NCBI GenBank assembly: GCA_964036315.1
Contig: OZ038498.1
Span: 8,875,861 to 8,939,860 of the forward strand
DNA: 64,000 nt
From: Acanthosepion esculentum
Lineage: Eukaryota > Mollusca > Cephalopoda > Sepiida > Sepiidae
Direction: 5' to 3'
Shown: in pieces, positions 44,622 through 54,355 of the stretch
Numbering within the stretch: the stretch's first letter is position 1
How the letters are laid out: the number at the start of each line of letters is the position of its first letter
Notes under the pieces: model-generated
What the model saw: only the letters and a program-made list of their open reading frames with translations
What the model was told of the DNA's origin: nothing
Databases searched by the model: none
Translations under genes and position numbers: made by a program

Positions 44622-44719
44622 TGCCGGAGTTAGCTCCCCCTTAATTCCCTAACTGTTCACTAGGGGTCGCTCTTCCTACACTATAAATACTGGGCGACTT
44701 CTTGCTTCGTTCTCTTTCT

Positions 44720-44785
<66 letters not shown>

Positions 44786-44875
44786 CTTGTTTGTTTTCTT
44801 TACCTCTTCGGTTGGACTCAACTAGAGTCCGCCATTTTCTTGTAGTTGGACCTTCTTCTAGCAGGAAATAAACAA
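44622..44875 (+). repeat. LTR-like remnant, plus orientation, split by (TA)n
   Basis: The 5' part from about 44622 (TGCCGGAGTTAGCTCC) includes the TATA-type CTATAAATACTGGGCGAC near 44683. A (TA)n of about 57 bp (44723-44780) follows, then the 3' part GGTCTTGTTTGTTTTCTTT..GTAGTTGGACC. It matches the solo LTR at 46673-47154 read on its minus strand. Confidence 0.6.
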
Positions 44876-44878
44876 GGC

Positions 44879-44961
<83 letters not shown>

Positions 44962-44999
44962 TTTAATACATGTATTTGTTGATATATATATATATTTGT

Positions 45000-45033
<34 letters not shown>

Positions 45034-45035
45034 CA
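44876..45035. repeat. (TA)n tracts between inverted LTR remnants
   Basis: TA runs 44880-44956 and 45003-45032 with ATATTTGTTGATATA iterations between them. Confidence 0.95.
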
Positions 45036-45045
45036 AATATATGTA

Positions 45046-45336
45046 TTAAACAAAAAATTTACAAGTGACAAAGACATCAACATTTGTGTCTGTGTGTGAA
45101 CATAAAGAGTTTGTATTTTGGTGAATGTTCGTACGTACGTGTATGTGTGTTTCATGGCGTTTTCCCACAAGTGGGCGAAAACGTGGATCTCTACGAGAGA
45201 TCACATTTTTAAATGTGTCCGCTGAAATGTAAAGTAGAAAAGAGAACGAGGCAAGAAGTCGCCCAGTATTTATAGTGTAGGGAGAGCGACCCCTGGTGAA
45301 CAATTAGGGAATTAAGGAGGAGATAACTCCGGCACA
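45046..45336 (-). repeat. LTR-like remnant, minus orientation
   Basis: On the minus strand it starts TGTGCCGGAGTTATCTCC (right edge 45336), has the same TATA-type box and the ACACGTACGTACGAACA phrase shared with the solo LTR, and runs into (TA)n. Inverted relative to 44622-44875. Confidence 0.6.
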
Positions 45337-45369
45337 GTATTAAAACATAGAAAAGTTGTTTAGAAAGTA

Positions 45370-45787
45370 AATGAACTAAACAGCTACGTCGTATTTATCC
45401 TGACTGTGAATACTGGACAATTAACTTACAGACAAAGGGGGGGGGCTCGGATCGACAGTCGTTTGGTTCTACAGAAGGATGCTGGGAATACCATGTCAGG
45501 ACCCCTGAGAAAGGATAAAGTTGTGAAGAAATTCGGAACAGAAAGAAAAGGTTCAAATATCTGGGACGCATTATGAGGAAAGACGGCTTGGAAAATTTAA
45601 TACTTACAGGGTATATTGAGTCAAGGAAGAAACGCAAACAGTGAGAAGCCTAGGAATTTGCATGAATGGGTGGCATTACAGGGACAAGGAGCAATGGTAA
45701 AATTTCAAACGTGTCTTAGAGTCACAAAGGACAGGAAGTTGTGGAGAACCATGATCGTCCACCTCTTGAAGAGACACGGCGTATAAG
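45370..45787 (+). pseudogene. Non-LTR retrotransposon 3' remnant (same family as 42366-44105)
   Basis: In shifting frames: SYVVFILT, then GGTTCTACAGAAGGATGCTG (the WFYRRML block), GKDGLENLILTGYIESRKKR, and GTTGTGGAGAACCATGATCG ending near CTCTTGAAGAGACACGG, matching the C-terminus of the other copy. The antisense frame 45395-45637 is a shadow. Confidence 0.7.
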
Positions 45788-45789
45788 TA

Positions 45790-46545
45790 ATGATAAATAG
45801 TAGTAGTTGTTATTATAATAGTAAGAAAAGATAGATAACAATTTAGTACTAATATTTAATGCATATATACAAACCTCTACTCCTGTTCAAACTACTTCTC
45901 GGTTTTTGGACAGGTTTATCCCTTGTTCCCTGTTTAGGATTGGTTTTTCGGTTTCTTCTAAAGATTTTTTTTTCAATCTTTTCACCTACAGTGACCCCCT
46001 TGCATTGTAGTGACATTATCGCCATAAGGTGAATTTTAAAAAAATATAATTAGCTTTACAAGTACATGTGCTGGAAACGAAACAGGAGCGGACAATATGA
46101 TAGTTCTAATTATGGTGAAAGACATTTTCAATTGTTATTTTCTAAATATGAAATGTGCTCTGATTTATACCAAAATAATACAAACACATTGTCTTAGTAG
46201 TAATAACAATAATACTAATTATAGCTACCATATAACTGAAAAGGCAATTTTGATAGTCTTTAATTATAATTTGGCTATTGGTTTATTGACTTTTATATTC
46301 CTGTCAATATAAATGACATAGTCCTAAAGAATACTGTCCTCGTGGCTTTTTATGACTATTTCAAGATGACGTTCGTATCAATCTTTGGTGTGAAAAGGCC
46401 GCTAAGTGAATTCACTGAAATGTTGAGACAACTTAAAGATATGGCTTTTGAAAAAGAATTCATTCGCAGCCGTCATAATGCAGGGGCAGTAACAATGATG
46501 ATGTCATTTATTTATTATAAGTAGTTATATTTTCGAGATAGAATA
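45790..46545. other. Spacer, no gene recognised
   Basis: The phrase GTTTAGGATTGGTTT near 45940 recurs inverted near 55137 and suggests an unidentified repeat. A 60-codon frame at 46342-46524 has no known motif. Confidence 0.3.
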
Positions 46546-46547
46546 TC

Positions 46548-47270
46548 TTGGAGACACGGTGGAGCAATGGATATCGGCTCGGACTGTGGAATCGGAAAGC
46601 ACAGTTCGAATTCCAATCGGATCCATACATTCACTTACGTGCTGGAGGCCTCAGATGTCATTGGGAAAGGTATGTAGCGAACCGTGGTGCGAAGATGGGA
46701 AGAGATATCAGAAAAGGTTAAAATTTCCTGCTAGTCGGTCCAACTACATGAGAATGTCGGACTTTAATTAAGTCCAAAGAAGACAAAGATAACAAACAAG
46801 ACCAATATACATGGCTAAACAAATATTTATTAATAACGAGTTACACAAAGACATGAACAGTTACGTAGAGTTTGTAAGGAGAAATTATGTGCGTGTGTTG
46901 TAAGTGTTCGTACGTACGTGTATTGTTCTTAGCGCGTTCCCAGAATTTGGGAAACTCTGTATCTGTGAGAGGTCAAAAAATCGGTGTAAGTTGAAAAAGA
47001 GAGAGATTTTTCCTCACCTCCACGCGAGGTGGCGGCCCAAGGACTGAGTCGGAAAAAAAGGGAGAGAGAGAGAAGGGTCAGCCAGTATTTATACTCAGGG
47101 GATAGAGACCCCTGTTGAAGGATTAAGGAAACTGAGGAGGAGCTGACTCCCACAGGTAGGAATCCTCGTCTTCTCCTGTCAGATATGGGTAAATAGTAGG
47201 AGATATTGGCTGGCATCCGGTCTAGGAGAAGGGACTCTGAATTAAAAACCGGTTGGACCCGTCAGGATTA
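46548..47270 (+). mobile_element. tRNA-derived SINE interrupted by a solo LTR
   Basis: The head GGAGACACGGTGGAGCAATGG (46550-46570) and B-box region AGTTCGAATTCC (46603-46614) lead into ACTTACGTGCTGG..GGGAAAGG. After the LTR, the SINE body resumes at 47155 with GGTAGGAATCC, CTTCTCC and GGTAAATAGTAGGAGA, through GGTCTAGGAGAAGG to about 47270. Confidence 0.75.
46673..47154 (-). mobile_element. Solo LTR, 482 bp, with 4-bp target duplication GGTA
   Basis: On the plus strand it begins TGTAGCGAACC and ends CTCCCACA, i.e. TG..CA termini, flanked on both sides by GGTA (46669-46672 and 47155-47158). Removing it restores the SINE. Transcriptional orientation is minus: a TATA-type TATAAATACTGG lies near 47083-47096 and AATAAA (complement) near 46826. 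No internal gag-pol remains, as after LTR-LTR recombination. Confidence 0.85.
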
Positions 47271-47274
47271 AAAA

Positions 47275-47725
47275 ATAACTAGAATTATCTGGAAGGTAAC
47301 GATAGCAAATCGAAGCCTCCAGCACTTCCTTTAAAAGCATCGTAGTCTACATCGTCTCGTTTCTTCGATGGTTATAAATACAGTCGCCATTATTGTTGTT
47401 GCTTCATTGTATATTTAATTTTCTTTGTTATTCATTTCAAATTTTCATAATCTTACATCACGCTTTTTTTTCATTCTCAGGAACAACGCCTGACTTCTGG
47501 TATTTTCATATTGTTTACTTCCTCTGCTTTGTCTTTTTGTTTCTTCTTGTTTTTAGAATTCGAAAAAAGTTTTCATTCAAAACACATTTTCTCATTCTTG
47601 CCCTTTTTAATTCTTCGTATACACACGGGTGGCAAAAGGTTCTGATAACCATTTTGTGTTTAAACGCTGTGTGAATTTTCGTTTATTTTTGTTTACATAA
47701 ATATATTCGTTTCTTTTATACATAC

Positions 47726-47735
<10 letters not shown>
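47275..47735. other. Spacer, no gene recognised
   Basis: T-rich; the 93-codon frame 47393-47674 is hydrophobic low-complexity without motif. Confidence 0.3.

Positions 47736-47738
<3 letters not shown>

Positions 47739-47791
<53 letters not shown>
47739..47791. repeat. (TA)n microsatellite
   Basis: Pure TA after four CATA units, adjacent to a ribozyme family A copy. Confidence 0.97.
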
Positions 47792-47795
<4 letters not shown>

Positions 47796-47797
47796 TC

Positions 47798-47890
47798 AAC
47801 AGAATGCAGAAAGCACTGGCCGGCCGTTTCGTCCTATATTTGGGACTCATCAACAGATCCACTACCAAGAATTGAAACCCTGACAGTTGA
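47798..47890 (-). mobile_element. Ribozyme family A unit, decayed
   Basis: On the minus strand: TTGATGA (core C changed to T, 47848-47854), stem II GTCC/GGAC, GAAAC (GAAA 47827-47830), loop GGCC, and GGC in place of GTC. The tRNA-like GGGTTTCAATTCTTGG region lies upstream on that strand. Inactive relative of 9084-9128. Confidence 0.7.
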
Positions 47891-48036
47891 GTTAATACTA
47901 CCCGTCATAAGTGAAAATGTTCATTTCATTTTTCTTTTCACCTTTTGGAAGTGTAGTCTGATGAACCAGCGTTCTTTAAAAGGGCTATGGTGAAATAAAT
48001 TATTACATGGTGCCTTAAAGAGGTCTGTTTTTCTTT

Positions 48037-48039
<3 letters not shown>

Positions 48040-48087
<48 letters not shown>

Positions 48088-48145
48088 ATTCACACGCACA
48101 CACGCACATATACAGGCACTAACATATATATATATATATATGCGT
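48040..48145. repeat. (TA)n and (CA)n microsatellites
   Basis: TA 48043-48084, CA-rich 48090-48112, TA 48123-48141. Confidence 0.95.
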
Positions 48146-48239
48146 GTGTGTTCCTGGAAATATACAAAAATATAGCTGTAAGAATAATTGCTTGCGTGCT
48201 TGAGGCGAGAAAGCAAAAAGAAAACATAAGGAAAATTAA

Positions 48240-48535
48240 TCTATTTTAATTATGTGCATTATTTACATTATTGGGATTATTGTCCTCATCTTTGTCGCCA
48301 TATTTATTACAACGTTTCGGCCGTTGTATGCTTCGGCCTTCTTCTTTATTTCGCTCACTGGGGTAGACTGTTCTAGTTTCACGTGCCATGTTTAATGGAT
48401 GTTAGTTATCAGTTATCTCCTGTTAATTTCCCTCTGAAAGTTCTCCACTGCGTTAACCGGGTATTGAACTCACACTCTTTAGGTCCTGTCACTGGATCTA
48501 ACTAACACCTTTATCCATTGTGCCATGTGTCCTTG
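48240..48535 (-). mobile_element. SINE family D copy (minus)
   Basis: The minus-strand head TGGCACAATGG with GTGAGTTCAATACC is at about 48463-48525 and the tail at 48250-48320. The core keeps GGCCG/CGGCC and GAAA, but a deletion removed the CTG of CTGAAGA. Confidence 0.7.
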
Positions 48536-48689
48536 AGGAAAAAATATGAGTGAAAATATGCACTCTTTGCCTGAAAGACGTCGCGAGACCGAAAAACCGT
48601 GTAGCAAAATTATGGCAACTAAAATATAATACATATTTTTTAGAAATCCATATTACAACCAAAAACGTTTGCGGTTTCACTCTTATTTT

Positions 48690-48749
48690 ATATATATATA
48701 TATATATATATTCTCACACAAACACACACACATACGCTCACACACACAC

Positions 48750-48830
<81 letters not shown>
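48690..48830. repeat. (TA)n/(CA)n/(CATA)n compound microsatellite
   Basis: TA, CA-rich, CATACATA and a long TA tract (48763-48830). Confidence 0.97.
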
Positions 48831-48833
<3 letters not shown>

Positions 48834-48849
48834 GTGTGTTCCTGGAAAT

Positions 48850-49784
48850 GTACAAAAATATAGCTGTGGGAATGCAAAAAGAGAAAGGGACAAAACGAAA
48901 AACTATAAACGTAAGAACCATTAAATGTTGTCGCGTATAAGGGAAAAGCTAAAGTGAAGGTTGGCATTTGGGGGACACGGAGGCATTATGAAGTAGCACT
49001 ACAAAATTCATGTTCTTCCTCGGCTTTCGATATGCAATTGAAATTCTCTAGTGTGGCATATATTTCTTCTTGGCCGCCCAAACAAAATTATGTTAATACA
49101 ACTTCGGATATGATCAAGTTTTATGTTTTCAAAAAGTGAAAATCTTTTATTTTGGAGGCCGTCACACAGAGAGAAGTAATATTCGTACTCAACAACGGAA
49201 GAACTGGCCAAACGATAGATATGACTAGAAATAAGACTGCTATCTTGTAATTAGTAGGAATGGAAATAAAAACCTTTTTTTTTTTTGCTGCCTACGGAGA
49301 AGCTTGGGGTCTGCTATCTGAGGTTCCCTACTTTCACTTCTAAGTAATATAAGAGAGGGTTGATAGCGCATTCCCATAATTCTTTAATGATTGTTGCTAT
49401 TACTGTAGGTGAATAGTAAATTTTCGTCTTCTGCTTTTGCTTATTATAATAATAATTATAAAAACATTTTCCGTTTTTTTTACTACCTGTTTAGAAACCT
49501 ATAATTAATATATGCAGTTGAACATGTTTCAACTAGTGTCTGTTTAATCCTTTGTAAACTGAGACTACCAGGGATTTTGTTAATGTACTTATCTCTACTT
49601 TGTTGATCCCACCCAGTACTCCAGTTATTATAGGTATAACAGTATTTTCCAAGATCCTTATATTTATTTTGTCATATAGTTTTAATCTTATACAATTACC
49701 ATATCTGTGAGTAAGTAATTTTGTATTCTTTAATTGGCTTTTGTATATTTTATATATTCTTTTATTGGCTTTTATATAACTTTT
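48850..49784. other. Spacer, no gene recognised
   Basis: GGGGGACACGGAGGCATTATG near 48969 resembles the start of the SINE head at 46550 but the B box is absent. No other feature. Confidence 0.3.
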
Positions 49785-49900
49785 TTAAGCAAATAAACCC
49801 AAGCAAGGCGAGAGTGCCACTAATACGCAAGGTGTTACATATAGTGAGAGTACGAGTAGAGTGTTTGGCAAAAGGATATTGAGTAGGACAGGAATCAAGG
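49785..49900 (-). repeat. LINE 3'-end scrap (same family as 19532-20590)
   Basis: CCCAAGCAAGGC.GGA..GCCACTA and ACGCAAGG.GTTACA match the 3' UTR of the LINE near 19570-19615. Confidence 0.55.
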
Positions 49901-49974
49901 TCAATGACAGAAGACTGTCTGTATAATTGATACCGTCCTAAAGAATAGTGATCTCATGAAAATTCTATAGAGAT

Positions 49975-50160
49975 ACATTATTTACATTATCTGTCTATAT
50001 TTCTGAGATGAGGTATTATGTACACTATTTGCATTATTCGGACTATTGTCCTCATCTTTGTCACCATATTACAACGTGTCAGCCGTTTTACGCTCCGGCC
50101 TTCTTCAGGTGGTTGGAATGTCGAACTCGAACTGAACCCTTTATTCTGCTCTTTATTACT
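49975..50160 (-). mobile_element. SINE family D copy (minus, partial)
   Basis: Tail and core (CTGAAGA, GGCCG/CGGCT with a G-U pair). GAAA is changed to GACA, so any ribozyme-like function is lost. The 5' part is replaced by unrelated sequence after 50150. Confidence 0.6.
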
Positions 50161-50289
50161 GGCGCCGATATTGTATTCATTTCTATGCTTGGTCGGCTCA
50201 GGAGATTTTTGTGGCCTAGCATATGTGCTGATTCCTTAAGTTTACGAATTTTCCAATGATGTTCTTTGTCTATGATCTCAGCCTGATCC

Positions 50290-50565
50290 CACAGAGAGCG
50301 GTGACAAGGCCCAAAGAGTGTGAGTTCAATACCGGGTTAAGGCGGTGGAGAACTTGGAGAGGGGAATTAACAGGAGATAACTGATAACTGACATCCATTA
50401 AACAGGGTACGTGGAACTAGAAAAGTCTACCCCAGTGAGTGAAATAAATGGTTCAGTTCGTGTCTGACATTCTAACTACCTGAAGAAGACCGAGCGTACA
50501 ACGGCCGAAACGTTGTAATAAATATGGCGACAAAGATGAGGACAATAGTCCGAATAATGTAAATA
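50290..50565 (+). mobile_element. SINE family D copy (plus), tail-to-tail with next
   Basis: Head remnant AAGAGTGTGAGTTCAATACC (50316-50335), GGAACTAGAA, core CTGAAGA..CGGCCGAAAC (about 50480-50512) with a one-base loss in the first stem strand. Confidence 0.65.
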
Positions 50566-50860
50566 GAATACTATTTACATTGTCCGGAATATGGTCCACA
50601 TCTTTATCCCATATTTATCACAACGTTTCGGCCGTTGTACGCTCCGGCCTTCTTCAGGTGGTTGGAATGTCGAACTGAAACATTTATTTCGCTCGCTGGG
50701 TTAGACTGTTCTAGTTCCACGTGCCATGTTTAATGGATGTCAGTTATCAGTTATCTCCTGTTAAATCAACTCTCCAAGTTCTCCACCACCTTAACCAGGT
50801 ATTTAACTCACACTCTTTGGGTCTTGTCACTGGATCTAACTAACGCCTTTAATATAGACA
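50566..50860 (-). mobile_element. SINE family D copy (minus)
   Basis: Tail begins ACTATTTACATTGTCCGGA, with core CTGAAGA, GGCCG/CGGCC, GAAA at about 50622-50655 (minus) and head near 50800-50850. It joins the plus copy tail-to-tail at ATAGAATACTATT. Confidence 0.65.
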
Positions 50861-51317
50861 TATACATTTCAAGGTGATGTTCATAAGAACTGAATTTCCC
50901 GAACCTTTAAGACAAAGATGTAAAAAAGATGTAAAAAAGATCTGAAACGAATTTAATATTGTAAATCTCTGTTTACTTGTTATAAATGTTTGTAACTTTA
51001 CCATTCGACTTCTATTCAGTTGTTATACTTCTATTTTTATTTTTTTAGTCGGTCGAGCTATAGCTCGGACATTCATGGGTCTATAACGCTAACCATCACG
51101 CTCCTGCTTCATGGTCGGAAGGTCATTTGGCTGATATTCTGTCTCGTAATATCGCTGGTCAATGTAAGTGGCGGCTGGACGGCCAAATCCTTTTTCGCCA
51201 TGACTAGGTTGCCTGAGTAGTGGATCACTCGTATATTTGTGTTTCACTCGTCCTGCGAAGCGCATTTTGTGTTCGCATGAGATTGTAGCAATATCAGGGA
51301 TGGGTCCACGTGTCAGT

Positions 51318-51520
51318 TCAACCGGTATTTGAACTCACACTCTTTGGGTCCTGTCACTGGATCTAACCAACGCCTTTATCCACTGAACCATGTGTCCTTG
51401 AGGACATCTGCGTAGGAATTTCTGGGTATTATAAACCTAATGTCTTCAGCATCATTTTTTTACCAGTGCTCATATTGCAATTTTTGCTGTTATTATTGCT
51501 TTTCTCTGGCACTCCTTATT
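51318..51520 (-). mobile_element. SINE family D head plus shared 5' segment
   Basis: Minus-strand head (GGTTCAGTGGATAAAGGCG, GTGAGTTCAAATACC) at 51325-51395. Then the segment shared with 15414-15580 (GTGCTCATATTGCAATTTTTG), inverted relative to it. Body and core are missing. Confidence 0.6.
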
Positions 51521-51876
51521 ACTGGTTACTTTATTTATTGTCCCACCTTCAAGAACTCACTCTCTCTCTCTGACACACACACACTCACACAGACTATCAA
51601 AGAGGAAATTTAGAGACATTATAACCGATTATAAGTTTGCTTGTATTATTTAGAGAATTTAGATGTTTATTCAATGTAGGCATTTCAATTTTCAAAACAC
51701 ATACATATAATAAGGAAGATGACAATGAAGCTTCCCTTGCAAATTGAAATGTTAGACTGAAACCAGATGCAAATGCGACACGGGCTGAGTCACGAAATAG
51801 ACAATAAATAATCGGAGTAGCATGAAAATATTTTGTAAATATATTCATATGATTGTTCAGGAATGGAAATAATCTC

Positions 51877-51879
<3 letters not shown>

Positions 51880-51922
<43 letters not shown>
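51880..51922. repeat. (TA)n microsatellite
   Basis: Pure TA adjoining and truncating a ribozyme unit. Confidence 0.97.
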
Positions 51923-51926
<4 letters not shown>

Positions 51927-52084
51927 TGTTTCGCTGTCTCAGAGCTCATCAGTGTGGCTAGACGCCCGGTTGCCTCTAGCTAGGATCGAAACCCGACTGA
52001 ATTGACAACAGTCGGGGATTCTACCACTAAGCCGTTGGCGCACGGCAGGGATAAAGGTGAATTTAAGCGTATTTATTTTTAGAT

Positions 52085-52085
<1 letters not shown>
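51923..52085 (-). mobile_element. Ribozyme family B unit, truncated by (TA)n
   Basis: On the minus strand: tRNA-like CGGCTTAGTGGTAGAAT and GGTTTCGATCC, then CCACA, CTGATGA (51946-51952), a stem II with a small defect, and GAAA (51929-51932). It stops in stem III at CAGTCT where (AT)n begins, so the cleavage triplet is lost. Confidence 0.75.
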
Positions 52086-52148
<63 letters not shown>

Positions 52149-52214
52149 GTGTTTATCTAAAAATAGATATATATATATTTATCTAAAAATAAATATATAT
52201 ATATTTATCTAAAA

Positions 52215-52282
<68 letters not shown>
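52086..52282. repeat. (CA)n then (TA)n with iterated TTTATCTAAAAATA
   Basis: CA 52086-52139, then TTTATCTAAAAATA three times between TA tracts (52151, 52180 and 52204). Its complement TATTTTTAGATAAA lies before the CA tract at 52070. The long TA tract is 52216-52282. Confidence 0.92.
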
Positions 52283-52285
<3 letters not shown>

Positions 52286-52449
52286 CGGGATAGCAACTGA
52301 GACATTACTCTATTTATTGATGAGTTTAGTTTATGCCAAATTAACTCCTACAACAACAAAATTCTCAAATTGCCATATTAATAAAATAACGCACTCTCTT
52401 AAATTTAAAAAAATATTCAACCTTACCGTTGCGACTGTACGCTTCAAAA

Positions 52450-52768
52450 GTTTGTATCCGTTAACAATAAGACGTTTATAAAAAAATAAAAAACATTTCG
52501 ATTCGCATTTAAATTTTTCGTCTCGGATGGTACCTGAATTTTACCAAAATCAAAATAATTTCCATGCTGGAAGATGACTGAATGTACAGTTGAAAGTACT
52601 AGCGTATTATAGAAAGACCTTATACAGCTTATAATTTTAAAAACAAGGATCATAGCATTCATCGAGTGATTTGTAGGTTAATGCACTTTAAAAATTTGTT
52701 TGCTAAGGGATTTTGGCATTTTATATCATTAACTCTACTAATCTACTTTTTGTGTGAATGATTCATTG

Positions 52769-52771
<3 letters not shown>
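52450..52771 (+). repeat. Repeat F, second copy
   Basis: Homologous to 21730-22024 with the same right end (GAATGATTCATTGTAATATA into TA). Core CTGGAAGATGACTG..CAGTTGAAAG at 52563-52592. Confidence 0.7.

Positions 52772-52828
<57 letters not shown>
52772..52828. repeat. (TA)n microsatellite
   Basis: Pure TA between repeat F and ribozyme family C. Confidence 0.97.
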
Positions 52829-52831
<3 letters not shown>

Positions 52832-52933
52832 GAAATATAGTCTTAAAGTGTACTATATTTATGGGATAAAGTGCTCAATATCAGAGATAGAGCGTGTGTA
52901 AATATAAAAGTGAACATAGAAGTCAACACTTAG

Positions 52934-52974
52934 AGGCGACAGTCTGTTTCATGCTAGATGCAATCATCAGGCCT
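52934..52974 (-). ncRNA. Hammerhead ribozyme C, minus strand
   Basis: Mirror of the plus-strand motif through the palindrome, with the canonical CTGATGA (52964-52970) because of the single central mismatch. GAAA at 52947-52950, cleavage triplet GTC at 52938-52940. The two ribozymes overlap in stem I. Confidence 0.72.
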
Positions 52975-53009
52975 GACGATTGCATCTAGCATGAAACAGA
53001 CTGTCGCCT
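52969..53009 (+). ncRNA. Hammerhead ribozyme C, plus strand
   Basis: Stem I AGGC (52969-52972) pairs with GCCT (53006-53009). Core CTGACGA (52973-52979). Stem II TGC/GCA with a T-T mismatch next to the core. GAAA (52993-52996), stem III ACA/TGT with loop GAC, cleavage C at 53005. Conserved positions fit; stem II is weak. Confidence 0.7.
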
Positions 53010-53044
53010 CTAAGTGTTGACTTCTATGTTCACTTTTATATTTA

Positions 53045-53074
53045 TATATATTTTATATTATATATATATTTTTA

Positions 53075-53151
<77 letters not shown>
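53045..53151. repeat. (TA)n-rich microsatellite
   Basis: TATA with TTTTATAT interruptions then a pure TA tract 53087-53151. Confidence 0.95.
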
Positions 53152-53153
<2 letters not shown>

Positions 53154-53271
53154 CAGAGTATACAAATCTTAAAATATTTGTTAAGATCGTACGCATTAAA
53201 AGTTCTCAATAGCAAGTTGGAAGACCAGACTTCCAGATCTGTTTAATATTTTTTTTAAATGAATGCTGTCC

Positions 53272-53320
53272 AGAACTACCGCAGTTTCGACCACTACGGT
53301 CTCCTCACGTACGTAAAAAT
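53272..53320 (-). ncRNA. Hammerhead-like motif of Penelope type
   Basis: On the minus strand GTGAGGA (core C3 changed to G), stem II GACC/GGTC with loop GTAGT, GAAAC, loop TGCG, GTA triplet. Partial stem I. Same layout as 9933-9975; inactive core. Confidence 0.6.
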
Positions 53321-53324
53321 TCGC

Positions 53325-53456
53325 CTTCCTTTCTACCGTGTGCTGATAGCTCAGGGGTTATATCACCGACTGATGCCAAATCAGTAGGGTTTCAATCCCG
53401 GTCTGAAGCAATCAGATGTCCAGCCGTGATGCAGCGAAACAGTTTGTCTGTAGATG

Positions 53457-53460
<4 letters not shown>
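53325..53460 (+). mobile_element. tRNA-derived SINE with a broken family B ribozyme
   Basis: A box TAGCTCAGGGG (about 53347-53357) matches the consensus exactly, B-box region GGTTTCAATCC (about 53389-53399). Then CCAGCCGTGATG, GCAGCGAAACAG and GTC..GATGACAA: the first strand of stem II is deleted. (TA)n follows from 53460 to 53507. Confidence 0.7.
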
Positions 53461-53509
<49 letters not shown>

Positions 53510-53511
<2 letters not shown>

Positions 53512-54355
53512 TGTGTGTGTGTGTATTTAGGTAGCAATCCTTCTTTCATGCACATTTCATTGAAAACGACAGAAAAGATGCTTTTATTTAGATTTTTATA
53601 CAATTTCTCATGCGATCTAATATTTCTTTCTTTTCCGGTGATAAATTATATAAAAACTGTCCGAATGTTCTTTTTATCCGAGCGCTTTCGGCTATACATT
53701 TAGCATTTTCAATTATTATATTTTAACTGTTAAAATAAAAAAAATAGTTTGTTGTATGTATGTTTTATAAAATATTTTCATTTTTCAAAACACGGTCAAG
53801 ATATTATGTTCATGTTCAAAGTTAATATTATTAAGTGTTGTTTTTTTTTGTTTTTATTAATAAGGCTCCCATTATTTTTAGCCTTTTTTTGCATGTAGAT
53901 GATGCTATTATATTAGCTTTGGGTCAGTGATGCATTGTGGGTAGTCTATACTAACGTTTATTTTGGCGGGAATTGTTAGTTAATTTGTTTATTATTCACT
54001 TTATTATTTATTCTATTATTTTACTTGTTTTTACTTATTTATTTTTATTTTATTTATTTCTATTTATTCTTTTCAGTTTTCGAGTTTTAAGTAACATAGT
54101 AAAAATTTGTTTTTGAGTCTGTATTTTAAGATGAATTCTGATCGTTTATTTAGTAGTTTGTTTTGGTCTGGGATCGTAATTATAAGTATTTTTTTTCTTC
54201 CAAGCAATGTTTTCCGTTTTCGGATTGGTGTTCTGTATGATATACATACCCCTGTTGACCCGAAAAAGAAAATTATGTTAATTATCGATTACAAAAATTA
54301 ATTAAGCTGGATTCCTTAGTTTCACCAGATCGAACCTTCACAGCTAAAACCCGAC
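53510..54355. other. AT-rich spacer, no gene recognised
   Basis: Frames 53506-53703 and 54107-54301 carry no recognised motif. T-rich. Confidence 0.3.

Larger units (their letters stand above)
52899..53044. repeat. 146-bp near-perfect palindrome
   Basis: Arm 52899-52965 (67 nt) is exactly complementary to 52978-53044. The centre 52967-52976 (TCAGGCCTGA) is itself palindromic, leaving a single A/C mismatch (52966/52977) and no loop. The left arm continues outward into the family C unit (52829-52898); the right arm runs into TA/TTTTATA sequence. Confidence 0.95.
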
